From assembly GCA_001643675.2 (NCBI GenBank), contig LSRY02000017.1:620001-684000 (forward strand): 64,000 nt of DNA, in the 5' to 3' direction. Below, piece after piece: positions 1 through 13,452 of the stretch. The notes under the pieces were generated by a model. The model did no database searches. It saw nothing but the letters and a program-made list of their open reading frames with translations, and was not told where the DNA came from. Position numbers and translations under genes: made by a program. The first letter of the stretch is position 1; the number at the start of each line of letters is the position of its first letter. The DNA comes from Monocercomonoides exilis. Taxonomy: Eukaryota; Preaxostyla; Oxymonadida; Polymastigidae.

Positions 1-43
1 TTCACAGCAGCTTCCATCGTCTTCCCTTTCTCTCTCATACTCA

Positions 44-3000
44 ATGATGCTGAAACCACAAGCAGCAGCCAACAAGAATCAAATTTCAAATGCCTCTTCG
101 TCTTCTTCCTCATCTTCTTCCTCTTCCTTCATCACTTCTTCCACCTCTGCTTCGTCCCATCTGAACGGGCAAGGCTCCGAAATCCAGCCTTCAATCGAAG
201 CTGGCTATCTGCCCTCTGTTGCGTCCATTGCTGATGACAAGATATCTCAATCACCCGCACAGCTTGCACCTCGTCCGCTGACAATCATACCAAGCCACGC
301 TTCCCCTGTTGTCACACCACAATCACCGACTGTTTCAAACTTCCTGCCATATGCCTCTTCTGAATCGTATACGCCATCTTCTGCATCTTCAGCATCATCA
401 ACATCATCGTCTTCTTCATCACGGACAAACACCCCAATCTCTGCTACTGGTTCAGACATTCCCTTTGCCTTGTCTCCATTGTCCTCTCTTCCGTCCTTGT
501 CGCAACAGACCCTCTCACAAACGGCCGACACAAACCAGTCAAACCCTTCAGATTCATCGGGGACTCATTCCAAGATGGGAATCTTTGCACAGTCTCCTGT
601 TCCCACCAACCCTTCTGGCAGGATGCTGCACACAAACTCTCCACAATTACAGCAAAGCGAGAACATTACTCCGCCAAATGAATCTGCCTATGCAACAAGT
701 TCTGGGCAAAGTGGTAATGGCGCACATCATTCCAGTCCGAGAAGGACATCTGACTCGTCGCTGAAGAATGCGCAAACAGCTTCAGACGGACTACCACCAG
801 CACCGATGAAAGTACCTCCTCTTCCAAAGGAGCACTTTGATAGCAAGCCTCCACAAGGATATCCAAATGTGAAGTCGCCTGTTGAAGGAAGTAGATTGTC
901 TGCAAATAGCAAAGAGAAAGAGAAAGAGAAAGATAAAGAGAAGAAACTTTTGCAGAGAGGGCCTTCCTCCTCGCTTCCTGCACTTCCCTCGTCATTTCCA
1001 CAAAACCCTGTACATTCGCCTCCTCCTCTGCAAGCATCAAACATGCTTCTATCTCCCTCTGAGCTCCCATCGTCCATTGCTGTTCAGTCAGACATCCTGC
1101 AGACAATGACAGAGGAGCAGGCTGTGAAGGACTCGATGTTTGAGAGCCCGTCGATGATTGCTTCGTTTACGGATGGGAAAAGACGCGCTAGCATGATCAG
1201 AGAAATGGCAGCATCGGGGGAGAAAGGCCTGGAGCGAGAGAAGAAGAAAGAGGAGGACCAGAACATGCAGCTGGATGCGCCGTCTCCGACTCCTTCGTTT
1301 GAGTCCATAAGAGGAGTGGACATGCTGGAGAGAGAACAAGTTGGCGAGCTGCTGTTGGGGCTGATGAACTCAGACAGATCAGACGAGATGGATATTCCAC
1401 AGAACATTTTGAATAAGATCAAGCAGGAGCATCCATTCACGCTGCAGACAAAGGGAACAACACATACAGATACAGAAGGAAAAGAAGGAAGCATACAACA
1501 AGTGGGAAATTCCAAACAAATAACAGAGCAGTTGAATCAGATAAATGCCGATGCTCTGGCAGCCGCGATTGCAGCTGCGGGTGTGCAAGTACAAAGCACA
1601 GGATCACCAGCAGCCCCAGGGTTTTATCCATCTTCAGCTTCTTCACAAGGGTCTGCCGTTGAATCAACAGCTGGATCAGCTTCAGGGTCAGATGAGGACG
1701 AAGAGGAAGAAGAAGAGCTATTGTCGTATCATTCAGAAGGATTCGAGATGAAGAAGTGTAGTGGCATTGATGGCAGTCTTTTAGGCGATGGAAGTAGTGG
1801 AAAGGTTGGAGATGGAGCTGCAGACGAGTATTCACTGATGAAGAACAGACCTCTTTCAGCTGGGTCATACTTCGTCCGTGGAATGGTGATGGAAAGCAGG
1901 GCACCTAATGCAAAGGAGAACCAGACTGTGAATGCAGATGCAGATCAACAACAAAATCAACAGTCTGAACAGGAATCGCAAAAACAACCACAGTCAAAGG
2001 AAGAAGTTACTCCTTCCGAACAACAAAAGTTCAAAGGCGAAAGAGCAAACATTCAAATGCAACAAGAAGCGCAACAGCCTTCAAATGTTCCTGTGCCATC
2101 TTTGACTTCCTCTATTCCAGTCCAATCACCCCAGTCATATTTATCCATTCACGCTGAAGACAGCCAAACTCGTGTCTCTTCTCTTGTGGCGCTGTCTGTC
2201 ACACAATCAGAACAAAATGCAACGGGAGATCGAAATGACTCATCGTTATCCAACCAGTCGCTTACAATTGGAACCACAATGCTTACAGTACCTTCCACAT
2301 ATGGAAGCAGAAGCAGCACTGCTGTTACCATTGGATCATACCTCGGTTCAATCCCACCGTCAAGCGGAACTGGAGCAGTCACTTCCGGCGCGCTGACTGT
2401 TTCTTCAAACAGCTCAGGAAACGTTACTCCTCAGCATCCCAACGAAGGAACTCGCACATTCAGCACATATCTGCCGAAATACCAGCAGCAGCAGCAGAAA
2501 GGATCAAAGCCATCTCCTTCGCTGCCTTCACGCCTGACCACACATCAATCATCCTCACTCACACCAAATGCAGACAGCTCTGCCCGCCTGTCACATTACA
2601 ACGGCACATTGAAGCATCTGGCGCAGAGTGTAGAGTCAATCCATGCCACGGGTTCACCAAGCCATTCACCCACCCCTTCAAACGGGTCATCCACAAGCGG
2701 AGCAAACGGAACGTCATCCACACTCGCCACTTCCTCTGCAACTGAAAGAGACACTCTCACTGGACTGACCTCTTCTGCCACAGACGGTGACGAAAACCCG
2801 TCTGCCTCGCATTCACAGCAGCCCTCGTCTTATGCTTATCCTTCACCAAGCCCTTCCTCTTCTCTTGCTTCTGGCACCCTCCAGTCCACACACTCAGCCG
2901 AAGCGCACTTCCTCCACCCAGCCTCCTCCTCACTGGTCGATCAGAATCCATCTTCACTTCTATTCCCTTCCAGCTCTGCAACTACAGATTTGAGGCAAGC

Positions 3001-6000
3001 GTCTCCATTGCAGCCGTCTTCTCCACCAAACACCACGACAACAGAGCCAATTGATCCGCATGCACTCACAGATGTTCCGCGTGTTGTGAAGAAGAGAAGA
3101 AGATCGCGTCATCAGCACTTCCATTCGCCTCCTGGTGAAGGACAGACACAACAACAAGAAGGAAATCAAAACACTCAATTGCAAATACAGCAGCAGCAAC
3201 AAAAACAACAGCCGCATCATCAGCATCATCAAACAGAAGCACCAGCTGCTCTTTCTCCAAATCAAAAGCATTCTTCGAATCCAACATTGACCCCAACCAT
3301 TCCACACATGATATCGTCACCATATTCAGCGAAGCAACTAATACCACTGTCTGTCTCTCCAACACTGCCTTCACTCAGCTACCAGCCATCTCTTCATTCT
3401 CTGATGATGCCAACCACACTCATGCTGAGCGACACAACAGCTGGCTCTCCTTCCTCGTCAGCCAGCGGCACAAATAGCAACTCCGGTGGAGAACAGCCAG
3501 AGCCTTCAATGCTTTCTCCATCGCAAATTGAATCACTCTCCACTTCTCATTCAATTCCCACGCTGAACTACTCAATCACTGCTGCGTCGCTATCTCCACC
3601 GCTTCCGGAGACCATCCCTGCAAACACGCAAGTGACAACAGTGACATATCACCAGGCTTCGCAACCACAAATGGAGCACAGCAATTCTCACTTGCAAGCA
3701 CAAGCACAAGCACAGGCGCAGATGCAGGCACAGATACAGGCTCAGAATCAGGCTCAATCTCAAAGTCAAGGACAAGGTCAAGGCCAAGGCAAAAACCAAG
3801 TTCAAGCACAAATGCTTCCATATGATCAGCCACAATATCTTCTCTCTTTTCAGGGCATCCATCCACCAAATGCTGCTCATCAAACTGTAAAGGATAGAAA
3901 GCCGCAGCATTCGCCTGAAACTTCTGTGTCGTCGTCTGCTTCCTCGTCAACAGGACAAAAGTCCTCTCGTTCGTCGAATTCGCTCCAGTTGAGCGACGAA
4001 GCGACCGAATTGAAGTTTGCTTCTCTGATTTCCTCAGGAAATCTGCCAATGAATGCACAACATTTGTCTTCTCATCACAAGCACAGTGCATCACTTCCGC
4101 AAGGATTATCAACACTTCCGTCACAATCATCGAATTCTCTGAAGTCGATGGTGATGTTCCAACATACACTTTCTCCAGAGCCTGTGAGCATTTCTTCCTC
4201 CTTCCACACGTTCTCACCAAGACTCTCGTATTCACATAACACAACCACACAAACAGCCTACACAGTTGCCCACCAGCCAGGCACCCGCCGTGATGAGAGG
4301 GACGAAGCACTGCCGCCAGGCGTGCCACAATCACAGGTGTTTCTGGCACCTTCACCGTCTGCTGTACCGAGCGATATCGACATCTCCACAACTGATCCCT
4401 TCCAGTTCACACCTGCAGCATCCGTTGACACATTCAGTCACATGAAGACAACCTACGAACAGCAGCAGTATCAGATGATGCATGATGCCCAGTTCAGCCC
4501 AGGGCCGATCCACGGAATCGAATCAGTGCGCTCGCCTTCTCCATCTCCTTCGCCGCTTCCACCGACACATCCAGATAGGGTTCTCGGGAGAAGATCTTCG
4601 CTGAGTGCGTTTGTACCACACAAAAGAACATACTCTGTTGCTCAAAATGAAGGACAAGCACAGTTTGTCACAGCTTTGTCGCATCCAATTTATTCAACAG
4701 CGACTGATGCTCCTTCAACAACAACAGTGTCACTTGATCGAGCCACATCATCGCTGAATCTGTCACCCGCACAGCAAACACAGGATATTTCCCTCACTCT
4801 TTCAGCAGATGGCACACCAAACAGACTGAGCATCTCTGTCTCAGGAGAAGGATCATCGCTGTTCAACAGGCTAATCATGGCAAATGCACAGAATGGCACA
4901 GTGCAGATCCCAATTGAAGCACAAGAAGGCGCTGGTGATTTCAATGCGTTGATTGCCAGACAAGTGGAGCAGCTCAGAAATGGGGCTTCTGAAGAACAAG
5001 CGTCCAACGAGACGCAGGCTGAACAGTCTCTCTTTGCGCAGCTGATGCGAAAGAACGAGGCAGAAGCCGGAGAACAAATGGATGACAGCAGCCAGATGTA
5101 CCAGATTATGAACACAAACATTGGATTGATTCAGATGCAGGAGTCAGAAGAGCAGCAGCAGCCACAACTGTCTCAGCAACAACAGCAAATGCAGCAGCAA
5201 TTGGAGGTGGACCAGGAAGGAGTGCACGGGCAGGTCACATCAGACATGGACGATCTCTATCGCATCTACAGCGGGACAGCGAATGTCAGCAGGATATACG
5301 GGGGTTACAGAGAGCAGCATTCTTCGCGTTATTCTGTGGCATCTGAGGGTACAAATGAAGCAGACGAGCTTTCCAGCCGCTCATCCACTCCTCGTTCCGA
5401 CTCTTCAGCTGCCTCTTCTTCTTATTCAGAGACACGGGGGCATTCTTCAAGACATCACTACTCTCACAGTCGCCGCAGGCACTCACGAAATCATCATGCT
5501 CGTTCTCCTCAGTCGTCGATTGGAGAGTCTTCATCAGCATCATCAACAACTGGTTCGTCAGCTTCATCAGCTTCTTCATCAGGTTCGGAGTCAACTTCAG
5601 TTTCTGGCTCAAACTCTGCCTCTGTTTCGAGCAGGAGTGGACGTCGTCAATCAATCAGCTCGTTTGGAAGAAGCAGCACAAACAACACAAACAACAACAA
5701 CAATAATAATAATAATTCCACTTTTACTGAGTCGTCTGCAGGTTCAACACAAACTTCTCGCTCACGCTCGCCATCGCAGTCGTCATCGTCCCCTCGTTCT
5801 CGCCATTCACTGAAGTATCCAATGATTACAGCTGATGGTACAAGCACTCCGAAGGAAGAGATCAGGCTGCGGGGAGACGAAAGCGCAAGAGGCAGAACTT
5901 GGAGTGGCGAGCAGGAGAGAGACTCATCGTATTACCAAAGTCCCGAAAGAGGGATGCAGGAGTCAGAGCAGATAAGCGACCATTCGAGCAATGACAGCAC

Positions 6001-9000
6001 AGACAACTTGAGAGGTAGAGAATTGACTGAGAACGAATACACTCCAAGTCAGATTGGAAGAAGTGGGTTGAGCGAAACTCGGGGCGAGGAATATGGAGAT
6101 GATGACGATGAAGATGATGAAGATGATCATGATGACGACGATGATGATGAAGACGACGATGAAGACGATGACGATGATGATGAAGCAGAAGATGAAAGCA
6201 ACGAAAGTGAAAGCACCGATGATTCAGGTGATTTCGATGGAGACAAAAGAGAGAAAGACGCATCAAGCGACACGAGCAGTGTGGAAGGCGAGTTCCGCCC
6301 AGTCGATGTAGGCAAGACAAGCATCAAAGTACCCGTCATCTCTTTCTCTGCTGGAATTATGAAAGGCGGAGGAAGAATAGCCAATCCGAAGACGAAAATG
6401 GGGCTGGCACCGACCTCTTCAATCGCGCTTATTCGTCCCAACAAACCAGACTGGGAAACAGAAGGGCTCACCCGCACCACCAAAGAAAGAAGGGAAAGCG
6501 AAGTCAGCGAAATCTCTTCTCCGCCCATGTCCCCCGCTCAATCTGAGATTGAGTGCCCTATTTCTCCGCTCGGTGAGACTGGGGCAAGTCTGCTTACGTT
6601 GCAGCAGCACGCACAAAGCCCTCTGCATTCATCTGATATCTCATCACCACCTCTCACCCCGCCGCCTTCTTTGCCTCCAACGATTATGTTTGACTCTTCT
6701 GCGCAGTCTCCAGGGCCGTTCTCGTATCAGTCTTCGTTGGGATCAGGAGAAGACACAGTGATTAGCATATCGAACCAGTCGCCTTTCTCTCTTTTCCAGC
6801 CGCCTTCTTTGCCATTGCTGAAGACGGCTGAGGAACAAGGGCAGAATGGACAGGAAGGACAGACAGGAAATGTGGAGCCAGCAGAACAAGCAGATGCAGC
6901 AGAAGTGGCAAAGCAAGCAGAAAGCATTGAACAAGCAGAGCATAATGAAGCCACTGGACAAATACAGCCAAAGAAAAAGAAGAAAGGAACGAAGAAGAAG
7001 AAAGTGATTGTGAAGAAGAAGAAAGGAGCAGCTCTTTCGACGAATGCAGCTGCAGTGGAATTCATTCAAGTTTCAGAAGAAGAAGCCAAAGCGCATCTGA
7101 ACGAGGTGAGGAAAATAACAGAAGACGAGCTGAAGGCCTTTCACGAGAAAGCACTTGCTGAAGAGAAAGAGCAGAACAGAGAACACGAATCAGCAGAGGG
7201 CAATAATCCAATTCAAAATGAGGAAGATCGAAGCAACAGCCGAAATGACAACTCATCACAATCTCCTCTCAATGAGACAGACGGAAATGGATCGGGAAAT
7301 CTTGTTGAAACGCGCTTCAACATGGATGAAGTGCGCCATTACAGAGGATACAGCACATCAGGCCTGCCAACCATCACCGACAGGAAGGAGTCCAACTTCA
7401 CAGAAGAGATGGAGCGCAGGAGCACTTTGGACAGCCAGCAGCTGCACCGCTCGTCTGTTGAGACGTTTGCCCCGATTCATCCAGAACAGTATCTCGACAT
7501 CGTCGCCCAGAACGACGCGAATATGGCTGCACAACAAGAACACCAGCACAATTCAAACGAATCTCCCAACAGCACAACGCCTTCCTCCCGCTCCTCCACA
7601 CCTGCATCGCCAATCTCCCCTTCTTCAACCACACCTGTTACTGTGCTCTCACAGCTGGCCATTCAGCAAGCACCCACATCTTCTTCCCAGCTCCAATCAC
7701 ACGGAACTGTCAGCACACCGCCACTGGGCAAACGACCGCCTCTTCCGCCACATCAGCAGCGTGGCTCTATCCACCAGCTGTCTTTGGCACCATACACCTC
7801 TTCCATTGCACAGTCCAAGTCTCAAGGCACTCGCTCTCCTTCAATCTCGTTCCATTCACCAACTACAACCAGCATCACCCTCCCAACATCCATCTCGACA
7901 GTTACATCGGCTGTCTTTCCTCCTTCTGCTCTGCCGTCAACAGTCGAATTGCCATCAACCGTGCTTATCCCACACACAGACACCGACCAGCCGTCATTCA
8001 TGTCCATCCACCAGACTGACCTCGAGGCGTCACACTCTCCCACTCTGCAGACTGCTTCTCTGCCTTCTCTTCTTTCTCCTACTCCATCACCGAGCTTTTC
8101 TCCATCTGCCATCGGAGATACAGTTTCTCCGGGATCGTCACCCAGCATGACGCCTCATTCTCCACACAATCGTGAAGGCTCGCCGCTGATCAACTTTGCC
8201 TCCAGCAACGACACATTCCTTCCTGCCAATGCGTCTCCGTATGGCTCGCTCTATCCGAATGTGCCAGACATCCCTCTGAAGCTGAATGGAGAGAGAGAAG
8301 AGGCACACAAAAAGATTGACTCGCAGTCTTCAACCAGAGGCAGGCACTCAAATCGCTCAGGACGCAACAAAATCGATCCAGTGTCTTCGCAATTGAGCAG
8401 CAATGTGTCGAATAAACAGCTTTCTCTGCAACCGCTTGTGGAATCACGCCCAAAGAAGAAGAAGAAGAAAGATGGGAAGGAGAAGAAAGAGAAAAAAGGA
8501 GCAAAAGGAAACAAAGCAAAAGAGAAGAAGAAGACTGAGAAGGCGTTTTTCAGCTCGAAGATGATCACTCCCACTCCATCGCAGCTATCAATGGATCTCT
8601 ACGAAGACGCTGAAATTGCACCTGACAGGGACTCAGAGTCAAATGAGCGGTGCAACCTGGAGTTTCCCGATGAAATGCAGAAAGTGTATGATGAGCAGCA
8701 GAAGTGGAGGCCGATCTACTGGAGCGACGAGCTGCACGGCAACATGCTGCTGCTGATGATGTCGCTGCTGGTGACAGGGCGAGGCACGCTCGACGAATAC
8801 TACTCAGACACCGACCCGACCTCAAAGGGCATGATGAATGTGCTGTTCCTGCTGCATCACCATCTCTCGCACACAAACAACAGACCCGTCGTGTCGATGC
8901 TGCGGCACGCCCTGCGCAGCCACTGCGGAGCTTACGGCCATTCGATCCTTCTTCTTCTGAAGCTGACGTCGCGCTTCTTGTTCAGCGCCTCGCTTTTCCG

Positions 9001-12000
9001 CCTCCGTGCGAAAGTTGGGAAGGGAATGTTTGGGGCGATTTTCTCAGCCAGACTGACACCTGAGCAGTGTGCGCTGTTTGCATCGACAATGGAAGACGCC
9101 CCGCTCAAAGTGGAGCTCACTCTCAGGGATGAACAAAACAAAGGTTTGCATTTTTATTTTGTTATTTTCTTTCTTTGCTTCATTCTTATTTCTTTTTTTT
9201 TCCTCATTCATTTGAAATGGCAAAATGAATAAAATCATCCTCATTTGTTTCTATCAACAAAACTTGAAATTAATTGATAAACCACCATTTCTTTTTCTCT
9301 CTTTAGTCTCAAATCCACAGCTCTCCATTCCATCTCTCCCAGTCATGTGGAGTCCAGCTGAGGGTGCTGCTGGACTCACACCCGCCGAAGCCCACCCGAT
9401 TGTCTCTGCCTCCACTTCCACATCAGAAATGTACCATTCGCCGTCTTCAGCTGCACGTGTCACTCCTCTTCAGATCCGCTCGATGTCCAAAACAGGATTC
9501 ATCCCCACAGATTCATCGCTCTCTTCTGTCAGCAGCACACAATTCGGATCTCCCAGCCAGCTTGGCAGCTCACCCTTTGCCGGAGCGAATTTTGGTGGTT
9601 CTGTTTTTGCTCCGACAATCCAGGCACAGCAGCAAGTGCTGATGATGCTCTCTCAGCGGAACAAGTCCGACGGTGCGAGTGCTGATGCAAACCATCGCAA
9701 TGCAGCACTTTCTGATTCAGGTGCATTCGATCAAACTGGAACTACCCAGCAAACAGGACCAAGGATCTTCCAAGGGCTGCTTCCTCAATCACAGTCTCAA
9801 CAACAACAGCTACAGCAGCAGCAACAACAAAGGCAGAGTGCTCTCCAGCACATAACACCGTATCAGTCTCCGTCGTCCATTCAAACGCTGTTTCTTCCTT
9901 CGCCTCTTCTCGCATCCTCTTCTTCGATGCTTTCTCGCTCCCCTTCTTCTGTGATGTTTCCTTTTTCACCTTTTATCTCCACTGGCTCTTCCTCTTCCTC
10001 CTCTTCTTCTTCTTCATCTTCATTCTCCTCTTCTCCTACTTCTTCTCCTTCTGCCATTCTTCACGATTCGCCCGACAGTTTCATGGCGCCTCCAATCGAC
10101 AACACCCACTCTCCATTTAACTCTCTTTTGCAGCACTCGCCTGACTATTTCATCAACCAGTCACCTATCACCCGTGAATTCATCCCTGGCATATCTCCTT
10201 CCCCGTCTGCTTCGTTCATCCAGCCACTGTCTTCATTGATCGGCTCTCCCACAGCGAAACAGCTGCAGCCGCTGAAGAAGAACGATGCTCCAATCTTCAA
10301 CAAGCACCTCAGCGCTGTCTCCGAGTCTCAGTCACGTGCTGCATATTCTCTGCTTCCAACATGCCCTTGCCATTTCTCCGAACCTCCAACGCAACTACTT
10401 CAGCTGGCTTCACTCATTCCCCACTGCAAAGGCTGTGGCTGGAGAGGATACGGCGCACCGTCTGTGAATGGAGAGCGGTGCTCGCTGTGTGGGTGGGTGA
10501 AAGGCCAGTCCGAGAAAGAGCAGGAGAGGCAGCTCCTACGCCTCGCCCAGCAGATCAACCACTATCAGCAGAACATCGTCCAGCAGCAAGGTGCAGTGCT
10601 GCAGGAGCTGACAGCTCCTCTGTCTATCTCTTCGGTTGTCTCTGACACAGGTGCTGGCTCAGGCGCAATGCCCTCTGCTCTTCCTCTAACACCCAGTTCT
10701 GGCAAAAGCGCAACAAACATCCAGCCAACAACGTGCCAGTCTTCCCCTAATCTGAATCTGACTGCGGCACAGTCACAGCAAATGCAGTATCCTTCGCTTG
10801 TCCCTTCGCGCGAGCGCTCTCAGTCAGTCTATTTGGCATCTCGGCCGCAGACAGCCTCGCTCTCTTTGCTTCACAGCAGCTATTCCACTCTGTCGACACC
10901 TTCTCTTCTGCCACATGCTCAACTTCCACCTCAGCCTCCATCGTGGAAGGCAAAGACAAACATGAACACGAATTCGAACACATCGAAGGACTCTGCCCGT
11001 GCACCAAGTAGCCGCTTGGGAGACAGCGCAATTCAGTCCGAAATGGCAGGCCGGTCGCGGAGGGGACGGTCAATGAAGCCGTTGGAGTCTCGTCACAGCG
11101 TCCTCACAGAACGTGGGTGGGAAGAGCGAACTAAACGTGATCGTGTCAAGCGCTCCAGCAGTGTGCTGCACTCGGACATGGGTGTGAGCGGGACAGGCAG
11201 CGTGAGCGAGAAGTCGTTCTACTACGTGGCGGTGAAGACGCTGGCGGTGCCGTCGGGGATCTGCGACCCGTGCACACTGCACTCTTTGTTCAACGAGGTG
11301 TCCATTCTCGACCAGCTTCGAAGGGATCCGTTAGAAAGATCGTCGCTCTATCTCGACTGCGGGGTGGACTCTGACCACTACTACATCATCCAGAAGCAGT
11401 ATGTGTGCAACCTGCGGGAGTGGAGGCTGCGGCTGCTGCAGTTCGAAGACACTTGCTTCTTCGATCACTTCGACGAGAACGGCGACCCACGTGTCGGGAG
11501 CGACGATGACGAGGACGAGCGGAACTTCAGTGAAGAAGATAGTGAATACGATCCAGATGCCAATGGGACAAGACAAAGGGACTCTCAAAAGAAAAACAAG
11601 CGCCTGTTGTACCGAGGCAAGTCACTCCCTCCTGAGCACGGCAGCAACCACTTCCTGAATCCGAAGAAGTCGAAGCAGACGAGATTCAAGTTCCGCATCC
11701 CAGACGGTGGTGGCGAAATGGGGAAGAAGAGGTTTGATTCCACCCTGCCTCCAGAGCTGAAGCTGCTGCAGGATGAGCTGAAAGGCCCGCTTGCCAACAA
11801 ACACATACGATGCCTGCAGCTGTCAGAGATGGTGGACTGTCTGCTCAGAGTGTTCATCGAAGTGCTGGATGCGATCGAGTTCATTCACTCACGCAAAATC
11901 AACCACTACGACATCAAATGCGCAAACATTCTGCTTGGGCGCAAAGACGGGCAGATGATGGAGCATCTGACAATTCCTGTGAACAGATTCAATTCTGCTG

Positions 12001-13064
12001 CAAACGCCTCTCTCCACCAATCGCAGCGCTCTCTTGTGCAGCCGGGCCTTCCGCCTCATCCCATCCACTCACATCTTTCAACTGCTCAAACCGCTTTCCC
12101 TTCGTTTTCTATCCATTCTTCTCCTCTCAGCACGCAAAAGGACGGCACCTCTTCTTCCTTCGCCATCTCAGCTACTGGCTCTCAAAACACTGTCTCTGGA
12201 CTTCCTCCCATCATCAACCACTACCCTTGTGGCCCTCTCCACAACCGCCCTGCCCCTCCACCTCGCTCTCTCATTGTCTTTCCTACACAGCGACCGTCTT
12301 TTGCCCCTTCTCTTTTCTGGGATCCGATCTGGGAAGAATACCACCACCCAGCAGTAGTGCTGGAGAAGACGCTGAACATTTCTGTGGACGAGAATGCCAT
12401 CCGAACAACGCTTGTGGGCGATGACAACGAAGGCGAGCCAGCTTCTTCTCAGTCCAATCTGCCGTCTGCGCGGAGTGCAGCGCTTGCATCGACCGTCAGC
12501 TGCCCTGTGCTGTCACCTCTGTTTGCGTCGAACGAAGAGGCAATGCGCACAGCGTGCCGAGCGGTGCACACGCACCTCTGCCCGCCGCTGCCGTTTGTGG
12601 TGACGGTGTGCGACTTCGGGGAGAGTGTGATGTACACGAACGAGAAAGAGTCCTATGCGCTAGTGGACAAAGGCACGGAGTGTGTGAAGTCGCCTGAGAT
12701 GCTCGATGTTCTGTCCAAGCAGCGTGTGGACGGAGACACGTTCGACCGGCGTGTTCCGCTGGGAGCGTCGCGGGCGAGTGATGTGTGGTCGATCGGCTGT
12801 CTGTTCTACGAGCTGATGACGGGCTACTACCTCTTCCTCGACCAGGACAACGGGCGGTTCCTGACGCGGGTGACGAAGGAGACTCTTCCGCTGCTCAGCG
12901 ACGCCAAACGGAAAAGGCTGGAAGACGCGAAGGAGCCGAGGCTTATCGACATTCTCGAGTTTATTTTGGTGCGAAACCCGATTCGCCGACCTTCTATTCC
13001 GCAGATCAAGTTGAAGGTTATGCAGCTTTTGGCAAAGCGCCATCAAGAAAGACATGCAAAATAA
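44..13064 (+). CDS. Giant Ser/Gln-rich protein kinase with split catalytic domain (left end possibly incomplete)
   Basis: Two exons, 44-9143 and 9307-13064, are joined by a phase-1 GT-AG intron (donor GTTTGC, acceptor CTTTAG); the joined product is about 4,285 residues. The frame is open leftward to base 2, so the ATG at 44 may not be the true start. About 2,850 residues are Ser/Pro/Gln/Thr low complexity with an Asp/Glu block (6090-6190) and Lys clusters. A more ordered segment (about 8650-9000) leads into a Gly-rich loop, VGKGMFGAIFSA (about 9008-9049). The remaining kinase motifs are all in exon 2: VAVK (about 11225), the alpha-C Glu in NEVSIL, HYDIKCANILL (about 11905), CDFGE (about 12607), SPEML, DVWSIGCLFYEL and a final RRPS. 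All catalytic residues are present, so an active Ser/Thr kinase is expected. Low-complexity inserts of about 670, 130 and 215 residues separate the motifs. Subfamily and substrate are unknown. Confidence 0.85.
10420..10505 (+). other. Zinc-ribbon-like CxxC...CxxC motif inside the kinase insert
   Basis: Inside the long insert between the Gly-rich loop and the VAVK lysine the protein reads HCKGCGWRGYG followed by GERCSLCGWV. This is two CxxC pairs about 13 residues apart, preceded by a CPC motif. It is the only Cys-rich patch in a Ser/Gln-rich stretch and is followed by a Gln-rich helix. Zinc binding is inferred from the spacing. Confidence 0.45.
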
Positions 13065-13452
13065 TACTGCTTTTTACAAATGTTGTCTTTTGTTTTCTTA
13101 TTTAAGTTTTTAAATTTTTTTGTTAATTGATTTGATAATAGAAACTGTTTTGACTTTTATAAAACTTCTGAATTTTTATTTTTCGTGTGTTATTGTATTA
13201 ATCGGCTTAAATATTCATTTTATTTGTATTTATATAATAATTTTTATCATTTCATCAATTGCAATAAATCGTTAGAATTAACAGATTAGTTAATAACTTT
13301 TTAGCTGTAATTGCTTGCAATCAAGATCTTCGAGTTTAATTTTATTTTGATATGAAGTTATTTATTTCATAGAAATAAAAAATCTTTTTCGAGAATTCAA
13401 TTTTTTCAAAAACATGTGATGGGAACAATTTGATCGTTGAGAACAAAAAGAA
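13065..13452. other. AT-rich intergenic spacer
   Basis: About 390 bp between the kinase stop and the serC start. It is strongly AT-rich, with several AATAAA-like strings and no ORF. I see no RNA gene. It should hold the kinase 3' end and the serC promoter, but I cannot identify a specific element. Confidence 0.5.

Noticed and set aside
8565-9063. Antisense and shifted ORFs over the kinase Gly-loop region
   Set aside because: They arise from higher GC and lack of stops there; the sense frame has the kinase motif.
9225-9306. N-terminal extension of the second kinase ORF (hydrophobic start at 9225)
   Set aside because: It lies inside the intron 9144-9306; the splice restores frame with exon 1 and joins the kinase motifs.
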